Shown piece after piece: positions 45,512-57,999 of a stretch of 64,000 nucleotides of DNA. Position numbers and translations under genes: made by a program. This stretch comes from Papaver somniferum (taxonomy: Eukaryota > Streptophyta > Magnoliopsida > Ranunculales > Papaveraceae): assembly GCF_003573695.1 (NCBI RefSeq), contig NC_039361.1, positions 96,226,279-96,290,278 on the forward strand, given 5' to 3'. Each line of letters opens with the position of its first letter. The first letter of the stretch is position 1. The notes beneath the pieces are model-generated. The model did not search any database and was not told the DNA's origin. It saw only the letters and a program-made list of their open reading frames with translations.

Positions 45512-47201
45512 TGATGAGGTTTTTCAAGTGGTAAATAAAAGTTAGTTCAAGACTTGTGAAAGTTCGATTCTAGATTTAAATTCTAATCTTAAAACACCAA
45601 ATTAAATTAGTATTGTTTTCAAGAGTGAGAGAGACTATGGCTAAGATTCCACTATTTCACCAATTTCCAAGTGAGTTTGATAATTGTAATTATGCAATCT
45701 ACACATTCAAGTTGATTCTAATTATTATAAAAGTAGATTTTTAGAAGAACAATTGTAAATCGAAAGTATATCATATCAAAAACCCTAGGCTAAGCATATA
45801 CCATCAGTAAAAATCACAATTTCTTGATAAAAATCATTAAATCCATTTTTTATTCTAAGCAAACAATCATAAAATAAATTGCACAAATTAATAAAATAAA
45901 AGTTACCATTTTTGATTGGCGAAAGAGCTTCCTCCGTCTCCCCAGAGATTAAGTTTAGACCATCATATTGGAAAAACGCTCAAAAGAATTTTTCATTGCT
46001 CAAAAAGGCGTTTACAAGGTGAAAAGAGTGAAAATAAGAAAACAGTCACAAACTGGAGTTGCTAAAGGGGTGCCCTCAGTCGCTAGATATATACGGAAAC
46101 TGCTGCTATTTAACGATATATCGTTTTTGTTGTATAAGAAACGATAGTTATCAATGGTCTTATGTTCTTCGTCTTCAACTCTTGCAGCAGAACCAGTTTC
46201 CTGCAACCTTCGATTTCTCTCTGTTCTTGCTTCTAAACTCCCCTAAACTCTCGATAATCCTTCTCTATGCACAGAAAACCTATTTATACTCGACATGGTC
46301 TCAAAATCTTCAAAATATCTTCATTTAATCGCTCTTATTCCTTTTATTCTCTTGCTGCCATTATGATAATATTTTCTTTCCTTTTGTTTCATCTTCTACG
46401 CATCTACATCTTTCAAATCCTTTCAAAACTGTTTAATTAAGTGAATCAAATCTTCAGAGAGGATATTCTCTCTTATTCAAAGTATCTTTCCCAGTATTTT
46501 TTTTTTCTTTTCCCTCACTGAAGATAATTCCGAGATTTCTTCTTCAATATTCTTCATGCATCTGCAGCTAACAAATTTTCCTGTTTATCTTCTCCTTGCT
46601 CTTACACGTTCCTACATGACTCGAACAGGTTCAACAGGCAGTAACAACACGAAATCTTCCCATTTTATATCCATAGAATCTTGGGAATATTTTCTTCCAT
46701 GTTTTATCTTCCAAGTGATCATCTAGCCAAATTTAACCAAATCGAACGACCTTACCAAGCATGTTTAGGCAAAGAAGTAAAGCCAATCAATTTCACCCCT
46801 TTAGTTTCCCTAGAACTCGATCAAAATCTCAACCCTAATTATCCAGTCGATGCACACATTTTTTTTCCGCCAAATGTCGTTTTTGAAATTGGAGAAGATG
46901 AAGTGCCCTGATCCAAGATGTGGGTGTCTTTAACATTTGGGGTGCCCTTATCCAAAATGTGGGTGTTTTTAACATTTTCTTCGGGTGCCTTTAGTAATTT
47001 TTCTGAGGCGAAAATAACACTTTTCCAGGACGTCTCCAACATACTTCAGGGGTGCCTTTAGTACATCTTTTCGAGCCAATTTTCTGTAAACGTATATTTC
47101 TCCAAAAACACTTACAAAGACTTACAAACCATAATAAATACAAAATCGAGGACCAATAATACATGTAATTGAGATTAAAGCAGACACAAAAATTTATATC
47201 A
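45512..47201 (-). mobile_element. 3' LTR of Athila element F
   Basis: 1,690 bp, plus strand TGATGAGG to ATATCA, followed by polypurine tract (sense AAGTTTGGGGG, 47202-47216). It matches the truncated 5' LTR at 59964-60664. A good TATA box on the minus strand, TATAAATAG, lies at 46280-46288. Near the U3 end are repeats with GGTGCCCTTATCCAA (46900-46990) shared with element C. Confidence 0.87.
46280..46288 (-). promoter_or_regulatory. TATA box of LTR F
   Basis: Sense TATAAATAG; about 920 bases into the LTR from its sense start. Confidence 0.6.
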
Positions 47202-47944
47202 GATACCCCCAAACTTATTATTTGCCAGTCCTCGAGCAAATCTAATCTAGAAAATAAAATCCTAACTCACGGTAGCAGGCTAGCCAATTCCACTTACCGT
47301 GTGCAACAAGCCTTTGAACCCCTAGGTGTCCCTAGTGGCCGAATTATAGACTCGGGAGGGTTTACAAGAGGTGTACCCACAAAACCTTTACTCTAGATTC
47401 TAGTTATCTATGCAAAACCTTGGAAAAACACTAAAGAATCTCCTTGGTTGGCATACTTTCATTGACTACATGAGGGAGTACCCTGATGTGAGTGACAGAT
47501 CTCTACTCTGATAGTCGCACTATGGACATCAATATCTGGAGTCAACAAACCACAATCACATGTGAATAGATTAAGAAGATGGATATGGAGATAATAGACG
47601 GTTTACAATGATATTGACTAAGGTGAATGACGTTTCCTATATCTGTCTGAAGGCCACTGCCAAGATGAACCTATGAGTCCTAATGGATTGAGATATTGGT
47701 CTAGACTAATATAACCACACTGGAATATACAAGGGAACCAACGGTTGATAATCCCAATTCTAGGTCAACTCAGCTGGCTTATACAAGGGAACCAATGGTT
47801 GATTTTATTGAACAATTGATTCTGGTTGGTCTGATGGTTTGGTCTAATAATTTTCATTTTTTTTGAACTAACAACATTATTAGATCTTAAGGATCCAAGC
47901 ACATGCTTCTTTTCAGCATATTACATGGTAATTCCCATGTTCCT
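47202..47944 (-). mobile_element. 3' non-coding internal part of F, left of solo LTR H
   Basis: Polypurine tract, then sequence collinear with 11896-12570 of C, including repeats around CAGCTGGCTTATACAAGGGA (47690-47800). No coding sequence. It resumes at 50754. Confidence 0.78.
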
Positions 47945-50753
47945 TGCAAAGACGAGGGTACCCAAATACACCACATTCTTTTTGTTTCAACCTATAAGTC
48001 CTCTTACCAAGTGTGGCTGTCTATAGACAAATTCGAGACAATACAAAAACTTCGGTATTCACACTTTGTGTGATTGTCTATGGATACGAGATCGAGACAA
48101 TACGACAACCAAAGTTTGATACTTGATAATAGGTTCGGACTTAACCAAACCCTATAGGATCACTATCAAGTATTTCAGAGTTAACGTAAAGTGCAATTTA
48201 CTTTAAATTATATAAACAGATATAATTGCGGAAAACAAAAGTAAATCACACAACAAGATTTTGTTAACAAGGAAAACTGCAAGTGCGGAAAAACCCCGGG
48301 ACCTAGTCAAGAATTGAATACTCTCATAATTAAGCCGTTATACAAAATCTAAACCAACTTCGTATAGTTGAGACCAAGCAACTACCCCTAGTTCACTTAG
48401 TTTCCGCAGTATCCTTGTGCTTCCGACTTCGAAGGTCACGCACTGGTACAATTCCTTTGGATCGTATTCCAAACAACAAAGGAACAATGAATCTGTTTGG
48501 TAACAACTCTATTATTCTTTCCAAGATAAAGATATCTCAAGTCATATACGCAAACACTCTTCCATTTAACCTAATAAACTCCTTTGCCTGTCTAGATCAA
48601 TATATCCAATAACTACCAAAGCAGTTAACTTTAGATTCCTCAAACAATCAATATAGATCTCAACGAAAAACTATAAAGCGATGCCGATCACACGGAACTA
48701 ATCAATTAAATAAATCCAATTCTAGTTGGTTCCCAGACGATCAAGGTTTGTGCACATACAAAGATATGACAACTAATAAGAAATCTTCTTTAATCTTCAA
48801 TAATAACCTGCACAATACCACTTGAATCTCTTGTGATCAATCACACTCAGAACGGAGTCTGTTAACAATGGATTATCACAAGATGTCTTTAGATCTAACA
48901 ACAGTTCTAAAGATCCCGTCGATACTTCGATCTAGTTTGAGTGAATCTTATATCAAAAGAGAAGATTTTCAAGAATAAGAAAACTAGGTGCAATCAAAGT
49001 TTCAACAACCGTTAGTCAATCAAATCAATCGAAAACTAATAACACTGCAATTATCTAGTTTCCCACCAATGGTACTCGTAGAGCTTAGTATTTAAACGAG
49101 CGGTCGTAAGAGATTTCACCTAATTAGGATACTTTCCTCTCTGAATAGACGGCTCCACCAGAAACGACAAGAAATGAAGTTTGCCTTGCTTTTAGGATAG
49201 TTTGCTAGAAATGCAAACTTAGGTATTTATAGACCAAGGATGTTTGGACATCAAGGAATTTCCAAAACCGAAAATATTCTCGAGATATGCAATGAATGGC
49301 AAAATGTCCACCACCGCCCTCCACAACCACCACTGCTTCCAACCACCACCACCACTAATTACTAGAAATCTTGTCCAATAAATGCTTGTCCAATATTTTC
49401 GAAATCTCTCAATAGAAAATCTCCAATTAGTAAATGCACATTACTAATTTTTATTGTCTAGAGATTTTCATTTAAATGCTGGTAACTAAAGCATATAAAA
49501 CCAAAAACCTTAATTAAAAGATTCTCAATTTATTTTGGCACAAGATCTCCTTGAGTACAAAGGAAGATCTTTGAACTGTAAATGATAAGAGTTACCGTAC
49601 GTGTTCAAAGAATGTTGACATCTTTTCACTGTAATTCCTTATTCATATTTACATGGATTTATATTCTTGGAATCGGTTATACCACACTTCCAAACAAGTT
49701 TAGAATTGGTTGATCTGTATTCAAGATAACTATGTGATTGATCAAATACCAAACCACATACATGGGTTCAATCGGTTCTACCAATCACTAGGATCGGTTA
49801 TACCTTAATATGGAAATGCTTGTGATTAGTCACCCAAGTTACCAGGACCGGTTATATCAGTTACCAGGACCGGTCACACCAGTTAACAAGACCGGTTACC
49901 AATTACAAGGATCCATTACACAACACTCTGTGATCGGCCACACCAATTACTAGGATCGGTGACACCAATTACTAGGATCAATCACGCCAACTAAAAATAT
50001 ATATCATATCATATCATGGTGATTACTCAGGATCGGTTACACCAATTAATAAAAACCTGTCATACCAAATCATAAGTCAGGCATTGTGATTAGTTATACC
50101 AAGATACATAACATAGTTACGATCGGTTCTCCATATCACACATATTGGTCATCCAAATATTTACAATGAATAGACGGACCAATAAGCCTAATGATTTCCC
50201 TTTCGATTCATGAAACAAGTTCATGATTGTACTTACTTTAATCAAATGTAAAACATTGTTTCCTTGGATGAAATCTTCACCATAACCCATTCACATAATC
50301 ATAACAATATATACAAGATTATGTCGATGTCATATCTACGAAGTTCAAAAGATAAGCGTTATACTTTGTAGTCTAATTCCCTAATACTATGATCATACAA
50401 TTATGACCATGTCACATCACTAGAGTATTATACAATATGTACAGTATATACAGCTTCGCAGTTATATAGCACGACTTGAAAGATACGTTAGGAATGAAAC
50501 AATTCAAGTCAATATTAGTAAACTCAAGTGTAAGGATGATGTCGGCGTTGTAGTTTGCTACTTCTTCACATTCTTCAGGTCTTCAGAGTAATACTTGTAT
50601 ATCTCAACATTCCTAGACTTTCTAGTCTAACCTAAAGGAAGTTGACTCTAGTATATAATCAAGCGAATTTAGATGAGTTTTGACACACTAAAATATGACA
50701 ACCAAACTTGACATGCCAACGCTTAGTGAGTTCAACCGATCTATGCTCTAACA
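47945..50753 (-). mobile_element. Solo copia LTR H in element F
   Basis: 2,809 bp. Plus strand begins TGCAAAGACGAGGG and ends GCTCTAACA; in sense it starts TGTTAGAGCATAGATCGG. Homologous over its length to LTR E. Flanks TTCCT (47940-47944) and ATCCT (50754-50758) fit a 5-bp duplication with one change. Element C shows the uninterrupted sequence at about 12575. The TATA box TATAAATA is on the minus strand near 49230. No internal region remains. Confidence 0.85.
49785..50130 (-). repeat. Minisatellite in LTR H (unit about 24 bp)
   Basis: About twelve irregular units such as ACCAGGACCGGTTATATCAG and CACCAATTACTAGGATCGGT. Related to the longer-period array in LTR E. Confidence 0.78.
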
Positions 50754-50828
50754 ATCCTGCATTCCACGCTTGTTTAGGCGACGAAGACATGGAGAACACA
50801 CACATATTGCTATCCAAGTGTTAATCTA

Positions 50829-53455
50829 TTTATTATTATTATTAATTATTATTATTTTTAATTTAAAAGATGCCACGAGGGGCTTTTATTGAAACCAAAG
50901 AGTATAAGTTACATAGAAACAGGAGGGAGTCGGGCTACAATCTGCGCGCCAACACCCTTCTGAATAGCTAAGCCTATTCTATGAAAAAGTAAACCACCCA
51001 CTTTGTTATTTGCATCATAGTTGACTAAATAATTCTCCATTCTCTTCAACAAGGCACTGAAATCTTCTCCAATTTCGCCTAAGGTTGTAAAGGCCAAGGC
51101 ACAAAAGTTGTAACCATGGATCCTGCATGTGTCCAAGTACTTGTTGCATTTTCGAGCGACCGCTGCAGAAATGTCTTGAACTAGAGTGAAGCTGCGAATC
51201 CCTCCCCCTGAGAAAGGAGAAACGCCTGTTACGTCGAAACAGGTGTCTTTCCCGTTCTCCCAATTGCATATGAGAATATCTGCAGGTTTAAGGGCAACGT
51301 CATTGTCTGACAAGAAACCCACGGATGCTTATTTCCTTGCCGCAACGCCAACCCTATAGCAAATATCCAAAACCACGTCTCTTACCAAATCGTGCCGGAA
51401 TTTGAGTCCGACGTCACTTGCACAGTGGAGAGCGTGATCACCAAACACGTCCATATCTCTCCCATAACAGGAGCATATACAATCTTCAGGGAACATAGGA
51501 ATGCCCAGCCGGTATTGAGCTACAGCTCGGAACTGCCGTGGCCCTAAAGTCTGATTAAGTCCAGGAATGGGAATTGTTTTCAGCCAGTCCATTGTGTGTG
51601 TGGTCCTATTATATTGCCAAAGTATAGCGTCTCTCGGTTTTAGAGTAAACTTGCATGGTAAATCTCGCTTAACAACTTCAAAAAACTTTGCTGCCAATGT
51701 TTTCATAGGCTGTGGGGCAGCAGTAGTGGTATTGATAGAAGAGAGACCACATAATTTCAAGTAGTTGTCGAGAGCGATCTGATAATTGTGACTCGGAGCT
51801 GAGATGTCCGTAGAGCCTAGGATGATACCCTGCAACTGTTGTGTTTGGATGTGTGATGCTAGGTAGCAGTAATGACTGGTATCGGCCATGGTATATATCC
51901 CGAATCCACCATCTGAAATGGGTAAAGTAATGAGTCGCCGTTGGAGTTCACCAAATCCTGCACCGTCCCCTGTAACTAGTTGTCGTAGGTACTGAAAAAG
52001 GTGTTGATCGTAGTGCTCAATAGGTGCCTGCAAGACTTGAGGGTTGGTGGTGCATAAAGTGAAGTACAAACGAGAGACTTCAGTGCAGTTACAAAGAAGC
52101 AAGAGTTCACATTGTGGATCTTTAAGTTTCTTGACGGAGTTCATCAGGTGGATGGTTTTGTCAACACGGTGCATGATTAAATCACTGCTGTATTGTGTGT
52201 CGAGACTGACAGGGCCACCTAACAACTTTACTCCCTTTATAGGCCTACCTATATCGGCAGGAAAAAAACCATCCATAGTACTTATCGGATCATTGGAAGG
52301 CCAGAAGATTTCCGTCTTCTTAATGTTTAAGTGTAACCCACGTCCAACACCTTCTTTACGTATAATTTCCAGGGCTTTTGACACCTTTAAGGTATCTCCA
52401 ATGATGGTACCGTCATCGAGATACCATGCATGCATGTCCAAAGAGCATTGGGAGGCGATACTATGAACGAGAGTATGCAACACTAGTGCGAACAAGAGCG
52501 GTCCGAGAGGATATCCTTGTTGTACACCATGATCTGAGGATATGGTGAATTCGTTATAATATAATTGAGCAGGTTGAGCATAACAGAATGCAACCCATCT
52601 GGCTATACTAGGGCAGCGGTTCCTAACTTCTTTGATGAGGACTGATCTGTCGACCATATTAAAAGCGTTTGAAAAGTATACCAACATCATAGTAAGATTG
52701 GTTTGTGTACCTTTAAGTTCCATGAAGGTGTTGGCAGCGTGTAAAATAATTTCTCCGCCACAGGGAACCCCCACTCCAAATTGGTAATCTCCTAGGTAGC
52801 TGGCCATTTCTCTTCCAACTGCTGTAGCTGCCATTTTTGAGCAGAGCCTACGCCAAATTGTCCCAACTGCTATCGGTCTAATCCCCTCATCAGTCTTGAG
52901 CAATAGCGTTAGAGGGGCGCTGGCAACATACTTTCCAAGAGCTACAGGGCATGTACCGGCTAGCCACATGTTAACAACACCAGTTATGGAAGTCAGAAGG
53001 TCTTCGAAAACCGCTGCGGCAGGTCCACTTAATGCATCGAGTAGGTGTTGAGCCCTAAGTCCATCCCTGCCACAGGATGTACCTTTAGGGAAACTCCTTA
53101 TGGCTTCCAACACAGCCTTGCTATTGACTGACACAGGTGCTGCTGTGATACAATCTGTGGGTATGGCTGGGGGACGTGCAGGTGGATGTTTAGCTTGCAG
53201 TTCGTGTAGTGTGTCTCGGTTGGAGGGTTCTACACCATTAGAATAGAGAATCCTAATGGCATTTGTGTAATGCCCATTACTAAGCTTCTTCCTGCAGGCT
53301 TCGACGTTGATTTTCTGCTTCTTCGGAGATGACTTTCTGGATTTCTGAACCTCTTTGTGCACTTGCAGAATCTGTTGGACCAACACATTACACCCCTGTG
53401 GTTCCCTCCATTTAGCCAAAGATTGATTAATTTCCGTTGGTTTATTATTATTATT
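50829..53455 (-). mobile_element. 5'-truncated non-LTR (LINE-like) retrotransposon in F
   Basis: A 2.6 kb insertion bounded on both sides by TTTATTATTATTATT (from 50829 and from 53441), a 15-bp target-site duplication of LINE type or a shared AT-rich run. In sense it ends in an AAT/TAA-rich tail (50845-50870). Element C shows the uninterrupted AT-rich site near 12655. It carries one RT ORF and no endonuclease. The ORF is already open at the 5' edge, as expected of 5' truncation. Confidence 0.72.
50909..53440 (-). pseudogene. Plant non-LTR reverse transcriptase ORF with one nonsense codon
   Basis: A frame of 696 codons (53419-51329), then TAA, then 137 more codons in the same frame (51322-50909), so one premature stop at 51329-51331 splits it. 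Reverse transcriptase order is seen: RPIAVGTIWRRLCSKM, the YFSNAFN block, GVQQGYPLGPLLFALV, then YLDDGTII, then LHLNIKKTEIFWPS. Family members usually have Asp in the DFSNAFN block and in QGDPLGP; both are Tyr here, so a metal-binding Asp is lost while YLDD remains. The C-terminal part (FDVTGVSP, GLAIQKGVGAQ) is typical of the family. The frame is open at the 5' end of the insertion. Confidence 0.8.
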
Positions 53456-54009
53456 TATTTTTTTTACTAACTCAATTATTCTACTTCATCCAGCGGTGGT
53501 AACAATTCGATGCCCGTGCCCCACAAAATCACTTAGAGAAACATATAAGTTTCAAAATGAATAAAATAGAAATAGAAAGTGATATGGTGATGACTCCGAG
53601 ACACGGTGAAACTACCATGTTATTTCTAACACCTGAACTCTGTGCTTTTATGAATGGACTATATTGTTGGGTTCCTCAACTCCTACAACCAAGATGCTCC
53701 AATCCACTTAGAATGGTTAGTGTTTTCCTTAATTGTCACAAATTTCTAGGATCTCGAGTTTAATTATTACAACTAAAATCTAACCAAAAGTTTGTTCCCC
53801 ACCCCAAAACTTAAATCTAACATTGTCCTCAATGTTTCAAATTAAAGAGCAATACCAAAAGTATGAGTAACAAGAGGATTCAGTAAAGTGAGAAGTCAGA
53901 AAGATAGTACCTGGGTGAAGCGCAATAATCCTTCCACGGAGAATAAGGAGAGAAATAAAAACAAAAACAAAAGTAATATACATCATGCAACATACAACTA
54001 CCTCGTTTG
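53456..54009 (-). mobile_element. 3' non-coding internal part of F
   Basis: Collinear with 12700-12868 plus 33999-34300 of C, so it gives the empty site of D (ACTAC at 53610-53615). It contains the AGGA hairpin at 53819-53836. No coding sequence; a 68-codon frame at 53557-53763 is on the wrong strand for the element. Confidence 0.75.
53819..53836 (-). promoter_or_regulatory. AGGA-loop hairpin of element F
   Basis: Sense arms AACATTG and CAATGTT, loop AGGA, followed in sense by a purine tract with TTTTGGGGTGGGG. Confidence 0.73.
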
Positions 54010-55430
54010 TCAATCAAGGTAAATAGGGTCCTCCAGGGGGACCTCCTCAACATCACCTGTAGGAAAAGGCTCTAAAAAGGGCTTCAATCTTTGTCCATTA
54101 ACCTTTGAATAACTACTACCATCTGGTGTCTCAATTTTAACAGCGCCTTGAGGAAAAACAATATGGACCACAAAAGGACCGGTCCAACGAAAGTGCAACT
54201 TCCCTGGGGAATAGATGCAAATGAGTATCATACAGAAGAGCTTTTTGACATGGAGAGAATGACTTTCTTAGAATATATTTATCATGCACAAGTTTCAATT
54301 TGTTCTTATACTCTTTAGCACTATCGTATGCATCTCTACGAATATCATCCAACTCATCGAGTTGGAGCTTCCAGTGAGCTCCTTCCTTTTCAAGTGAAAC
54401 GTTTAGCTGCTTAACATCCCAATATGCTATATGCTCTTACTCAACAGGTAAGTTACATGCCTTGCCAAATACTAGACGATAAGGTAACATTCTAATGGGG
54501 GTCTTAAACGCAGTATGATAAGCCCATAAGGAATCAGTAAGTCTCGACGACCAGTCTTTCCTATTAGGATTGATTGTTTTCTCTAGAATACGTTTAATTT
54601 CCCTATTCAAAACCTCTACCTGACCACTAGTTTGTGGCTGATATGGGGTAGATACTTTGTGGGAAATACCATATTGTTTAATTAAAATTGAAAATGGCCT
54701 ATTATGGAAGTTTGTTCCTCCGTCAGTAATTATAGCTCGCGGTGTACCAAAACGTGCAAGTATATTATCTTTTAAAAAATGGAGTACGAACTTGTGGTCA
54801 TTTTTTTTACACGGAACCGCCTCAACCCACTTAGACACATAGTCTACAACAATAAGTATGTAAAGATAAATACCCCACACATCAAATCAATATCCCATCA
54901 AATCAATACCCATAAAATCAATACCCCACACATTAAAGACCTCCATCGCTAAAATAGGGATCAAAGGCATCATATTTCTACGGGAAATGGTCCCTAACAT
55001 CTGGAAACACTCACAAGAAACACAGTAACTATGGGAGTCCTTAAACAACGAAGGGTAATAGAATCCACACTGCAATATCTTAGCAACAGTCTTCTTAGCA
55101 CTAAAGTGACCCCCACAAGCATGATCATGATAAAAGGAAATGATACTTGACTAGTCACTCTCATGTATACATCTCCTAATAATTTTGTCTATTAAATACA
55201 TAAACAGATAAGGATCGTCCCAAAAGAAATGTTTAACCTCGGCTAAAAACCTAGAACGATCTTGTTTACCCCAGTGTTGAGGAATTCGACCAGTAACAAG
55301 ATAATTCACTATATTTGCATACCAAGGTGATTGTTCATCAAGAAAGCTATTCCTTATAGGAAGGGAATCGTCCGAGGAATTAACAACTAGCCTAGACAAG
55401 TGATCTGTTATTACATTCTGCACCCTTTTT
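54010..55430 (-). pseudogene. pol (integrase): Integrase of Athila element F, broken
   Basis: In sense: a linker with DHLSRL and QSPWYANIVNYLV (55423-55151), the zinc-binding part (55075-54887; CVSCECFQ), the catalytic core (54880-54437) and the C-terminal part (54352-54010; HFRWTGPFVV and VNGQRLKPFL). The core keeps Asp of ITDGGTNF and Glu of [11 protein letters not shown]. At the first catalytic Asp region (54890-54935) a short slip duplication of ATCAAATCAATACCC-like sequence replaces the usual segment after GIDFMG. Several stops and frame changes separate the parts. It would have inserted cDNA; it is inactive now. Confidence 0.82.
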
Positions 55431-55469
55431 GTCTCTAATGTCTGGAGAAAATTCTTGTAACAAAAGGAT

Positions 55470-56780
55470 CCATCTAATCAATCTAGGTTTGGTATTCTTC
55501 TTAGAAAAAAAGGTATTTCAAAGAAGCATGATCAGTGTAGATTACGACCTTAGAACCTAATAGGCAGGATCTAAACTTATCCAAGGCAAACACAATGGCT
55601 AACAGTTCCTTCTCGGTAGTTGTGTAATTCAGTTGGGCATCATTCAGAGTTTTGCTAGCATAGTAAGTCACATCAAGTAATTTGTTTTCTCGCTGTCCTA
55701 ACACAACACCTATAACATAATTTGAAGCATCACACATGATCTCAAAGAGTGGGTTTCAGTTAGGTGTCTGGACTATGGGGACGGTAGTGAGTAAAGTCTT
55801 AAGCTTCTCAAAGGCCTCGAAACAAGCACCATCAAAGATAAACTTAACATCTTTTGCAAGAAAATTGCAAAGAAGTCAAGAAATCAAGATAAAATACTTA
55901 TTGAATCGGCGATAAATACCTGCATTCCCTAGGAATGAACTAATATCTTTTACGGTTTTTGGGACCTGTAAAGTCTTAATAAGGTCAACTTTATCTTTGT
56001 ATACCTATATACCCTTTGAAGATACGATGTGTCCTAACATAATTCCTGATTTGACCATAAAATGACATTTTTCCCAATTAAGCACTAAATTCTTTTCCTT
56101 ACACCTAGTCAACATTAATGTCAAATGATGCAAGCACTCATCAAAAGATGAACCAAACATTGAAAAGTCATCCATAAAGACCTCTAAAAACCGTTCTACC
56201 ATATCAGAAAATATGCTTATCATACAATGCTGAAAAGTTGCAAGGGCATTACATAACCCGAAAGGCATGCGTCTCTACGCAAAGGTACCAAAAGGACAGG
56301 TAAAAGTGGTTTTTCCTGGTCTTCTGGGGAAATCTAAATCTGATTATATCCAGAATATCCATCTAAGAAGAAATAATGACTATGTCCTGATAATCGTTCT
56401 AGCATCTAGTCGATGAAGGGAAGGGGAAAGTGATCCTTCCTAGTGACCTTGTTCAATTTCCTATAATCGATACAGACATGCCATCTCATGGTCATTCGGG
56501 TTGGGATTAACTCATTACTATCATTTTGGACTACAGTGATACCTGATTTCTTGGGAACAACCTGAACGGGGCTGACCCAATTACTGTCCTAAATTGGGTA
56601 GATAATTCCTGCATATAATAATTTAAGAACCTCGGTTCGAACTAATTCTTTCATATTAGGGTTAAGTCGGCGTTTCATCTCCGTAGAAGGTTTAGTGTCT
56701 TCCTCTAAATAAATCTGATATATACAAATATAAGGACTTATACCCTTAATGTCTGTTATAGTCCACCCTAAAGCTTTCTT
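55470..56780 (-). pseudogene. pol (RT-RNase H): Reverse transcriptase and RNase H of Athila element F, broken
   Basis: RT: NQI and FID blocks upstream (56340-56430, each followed by a TAG where Gln is usual), then MPFGLCNA at 56268 and the catalytic FMDDF at 56164-56178, followed by NLVLNWEKCHFM and LGHIVSSKGI. RNase H: MCDASNYVIGVVLGQ (55737), TEKELLAIVFALDKF, and [12 protein letters not shown] near 55510. The FMDDF and NLVLNWEKCHFM sequences are those I associate with Athila. At least four stops. Confidence 0.83.
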
Positions 56781-56781
56781 G

Positions 56782-57303
56782 TTATCTTACGGTGACTTGC
56801 CTATTTTCCTGACCACTGTCCAAATTGGATGCTACAATCACATGTAAAGTCTCAGATGGGCCTAAAAACACATGCTTCAGGGTATCTGGTAATTGTTTAA
56901 GCTCCAACTTAGGAGGATCTTTTAAAGAAGGGACTAGGGTAGACTTAGAAATTGGGAGTGGTTCCAACTTAGTTTTCCATCCATTACTAGTGTCTATCAA
57001 AGAAGTGGAATCTAACAAATCATTCACCTCATTAATTACACTATCATTATCAAAATTAATCCCAAAGTGGGCCAGGCATTTCTCTAGCGGATCTTCTAAC
57101 AAAGTATTTGGTAATGACTCCTCGACTAATGTGCCTATCATGTTTATCTCTTCTATGCTCGATTCATATAGTTCAAATGGTAGCTTACTAATATTGAAAA
57201 TATTCAGCTCAATAGTCATGTTACCAAAAGACAAATTCAAAATACCATTTCGACGGTTAATGATATCATTGGATGTAGCTAAAAACGGGCGACCTAAAAT
57301 CAC
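56782..57303 (-). pseudogene. Protease-RT linker of element F with conserved acidic motif
   Basis: 173 open codons: the end of the protease (MILGRPFLATSNDIINRRNG, then NMTIELNIF), then the linker with EDPLEKCLAHFGINFDNDS and VNDLLDS, then LPDTLKHVFLGPSETL, which normally precedes RT. The PLEKCLAHF to LLDS segment is the motif retained in A, B and D. This is the reference copy that places the motif in the polyprotein. Confidence 0.78.
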
Positions 57304-57800
57304 AGGTATCTGGTTTTGTGGGTCAGGGACAAGTTAGGTATATAGGATAACAAAATCCACTGGATAGATAAACTTTTCGACCTCAATAAGAACATCCTCA
57401 AATGAATTTTGACAGACCTATCAGCTAACTGCAGTGTCATATGAGTAGGTTTTATTTCACCAAATCGTAGCTGTAAGTATACATGGTACGGTAGTAAGTT
57501 TACACTGGCTCCTAAGTCAAGTGAAGCTTTTTCTACCCGAAAGTTACCTATTGTGCAAGCAATGGTGGGGGAACCTGGGTCTTTGTACTTAGGAGTTGTA
57601 GTATTCTGGATAATCGAACTTACATGACTAGCTAAAAAGGCTTTCTTAGGGATGTTTAACTTTCGTTTTCACATACACATGTCCTTAAGGAACTTTTCAT
57701 AAGAACGAAGTTTCCTAATTGCATATAATAAAGGAAGGTTTATGGTAACTTACTTAAGCACCTCCAATATATCATTAAAGTTGGATTCCTTCTTTGTTGG
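57304..57800 (-). pseudogene. pol (protease): Retropepsin region of element F
   Basis: The active-site segment SLDLGASVNLLPY is intact near 57510, followed by HMTLQLADRS. Frame changes follow (near 57400). The N-part with KAFLAS and KDPGSPT-like residues extends to about 57700. It matches C at 35110-35800. Confidence 0.72.
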
Positions 57801-57999
57801 TACTAATAGCTGGGGAAATGGGGATCTAATCACGGAATCAGACCTCTCAGGAACCGAATTGGCATCATCAAAAACTTTACCAGTCTCCTCAGCTACTGGT
57901 GGTTCTGGGGTGTGAGATCCTTAGGGGTGAACTACAATATGTTCACTATCGGGCATGGTTACCTTATTGTCTACAACTCTACAAATCCTAAGGTTTCTA

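Noticed and set aside
56825..57337. 170-codon plus-strand frame
   Set aside because: Antisense of the protease-RT linker, which is recognised on the minus strand.
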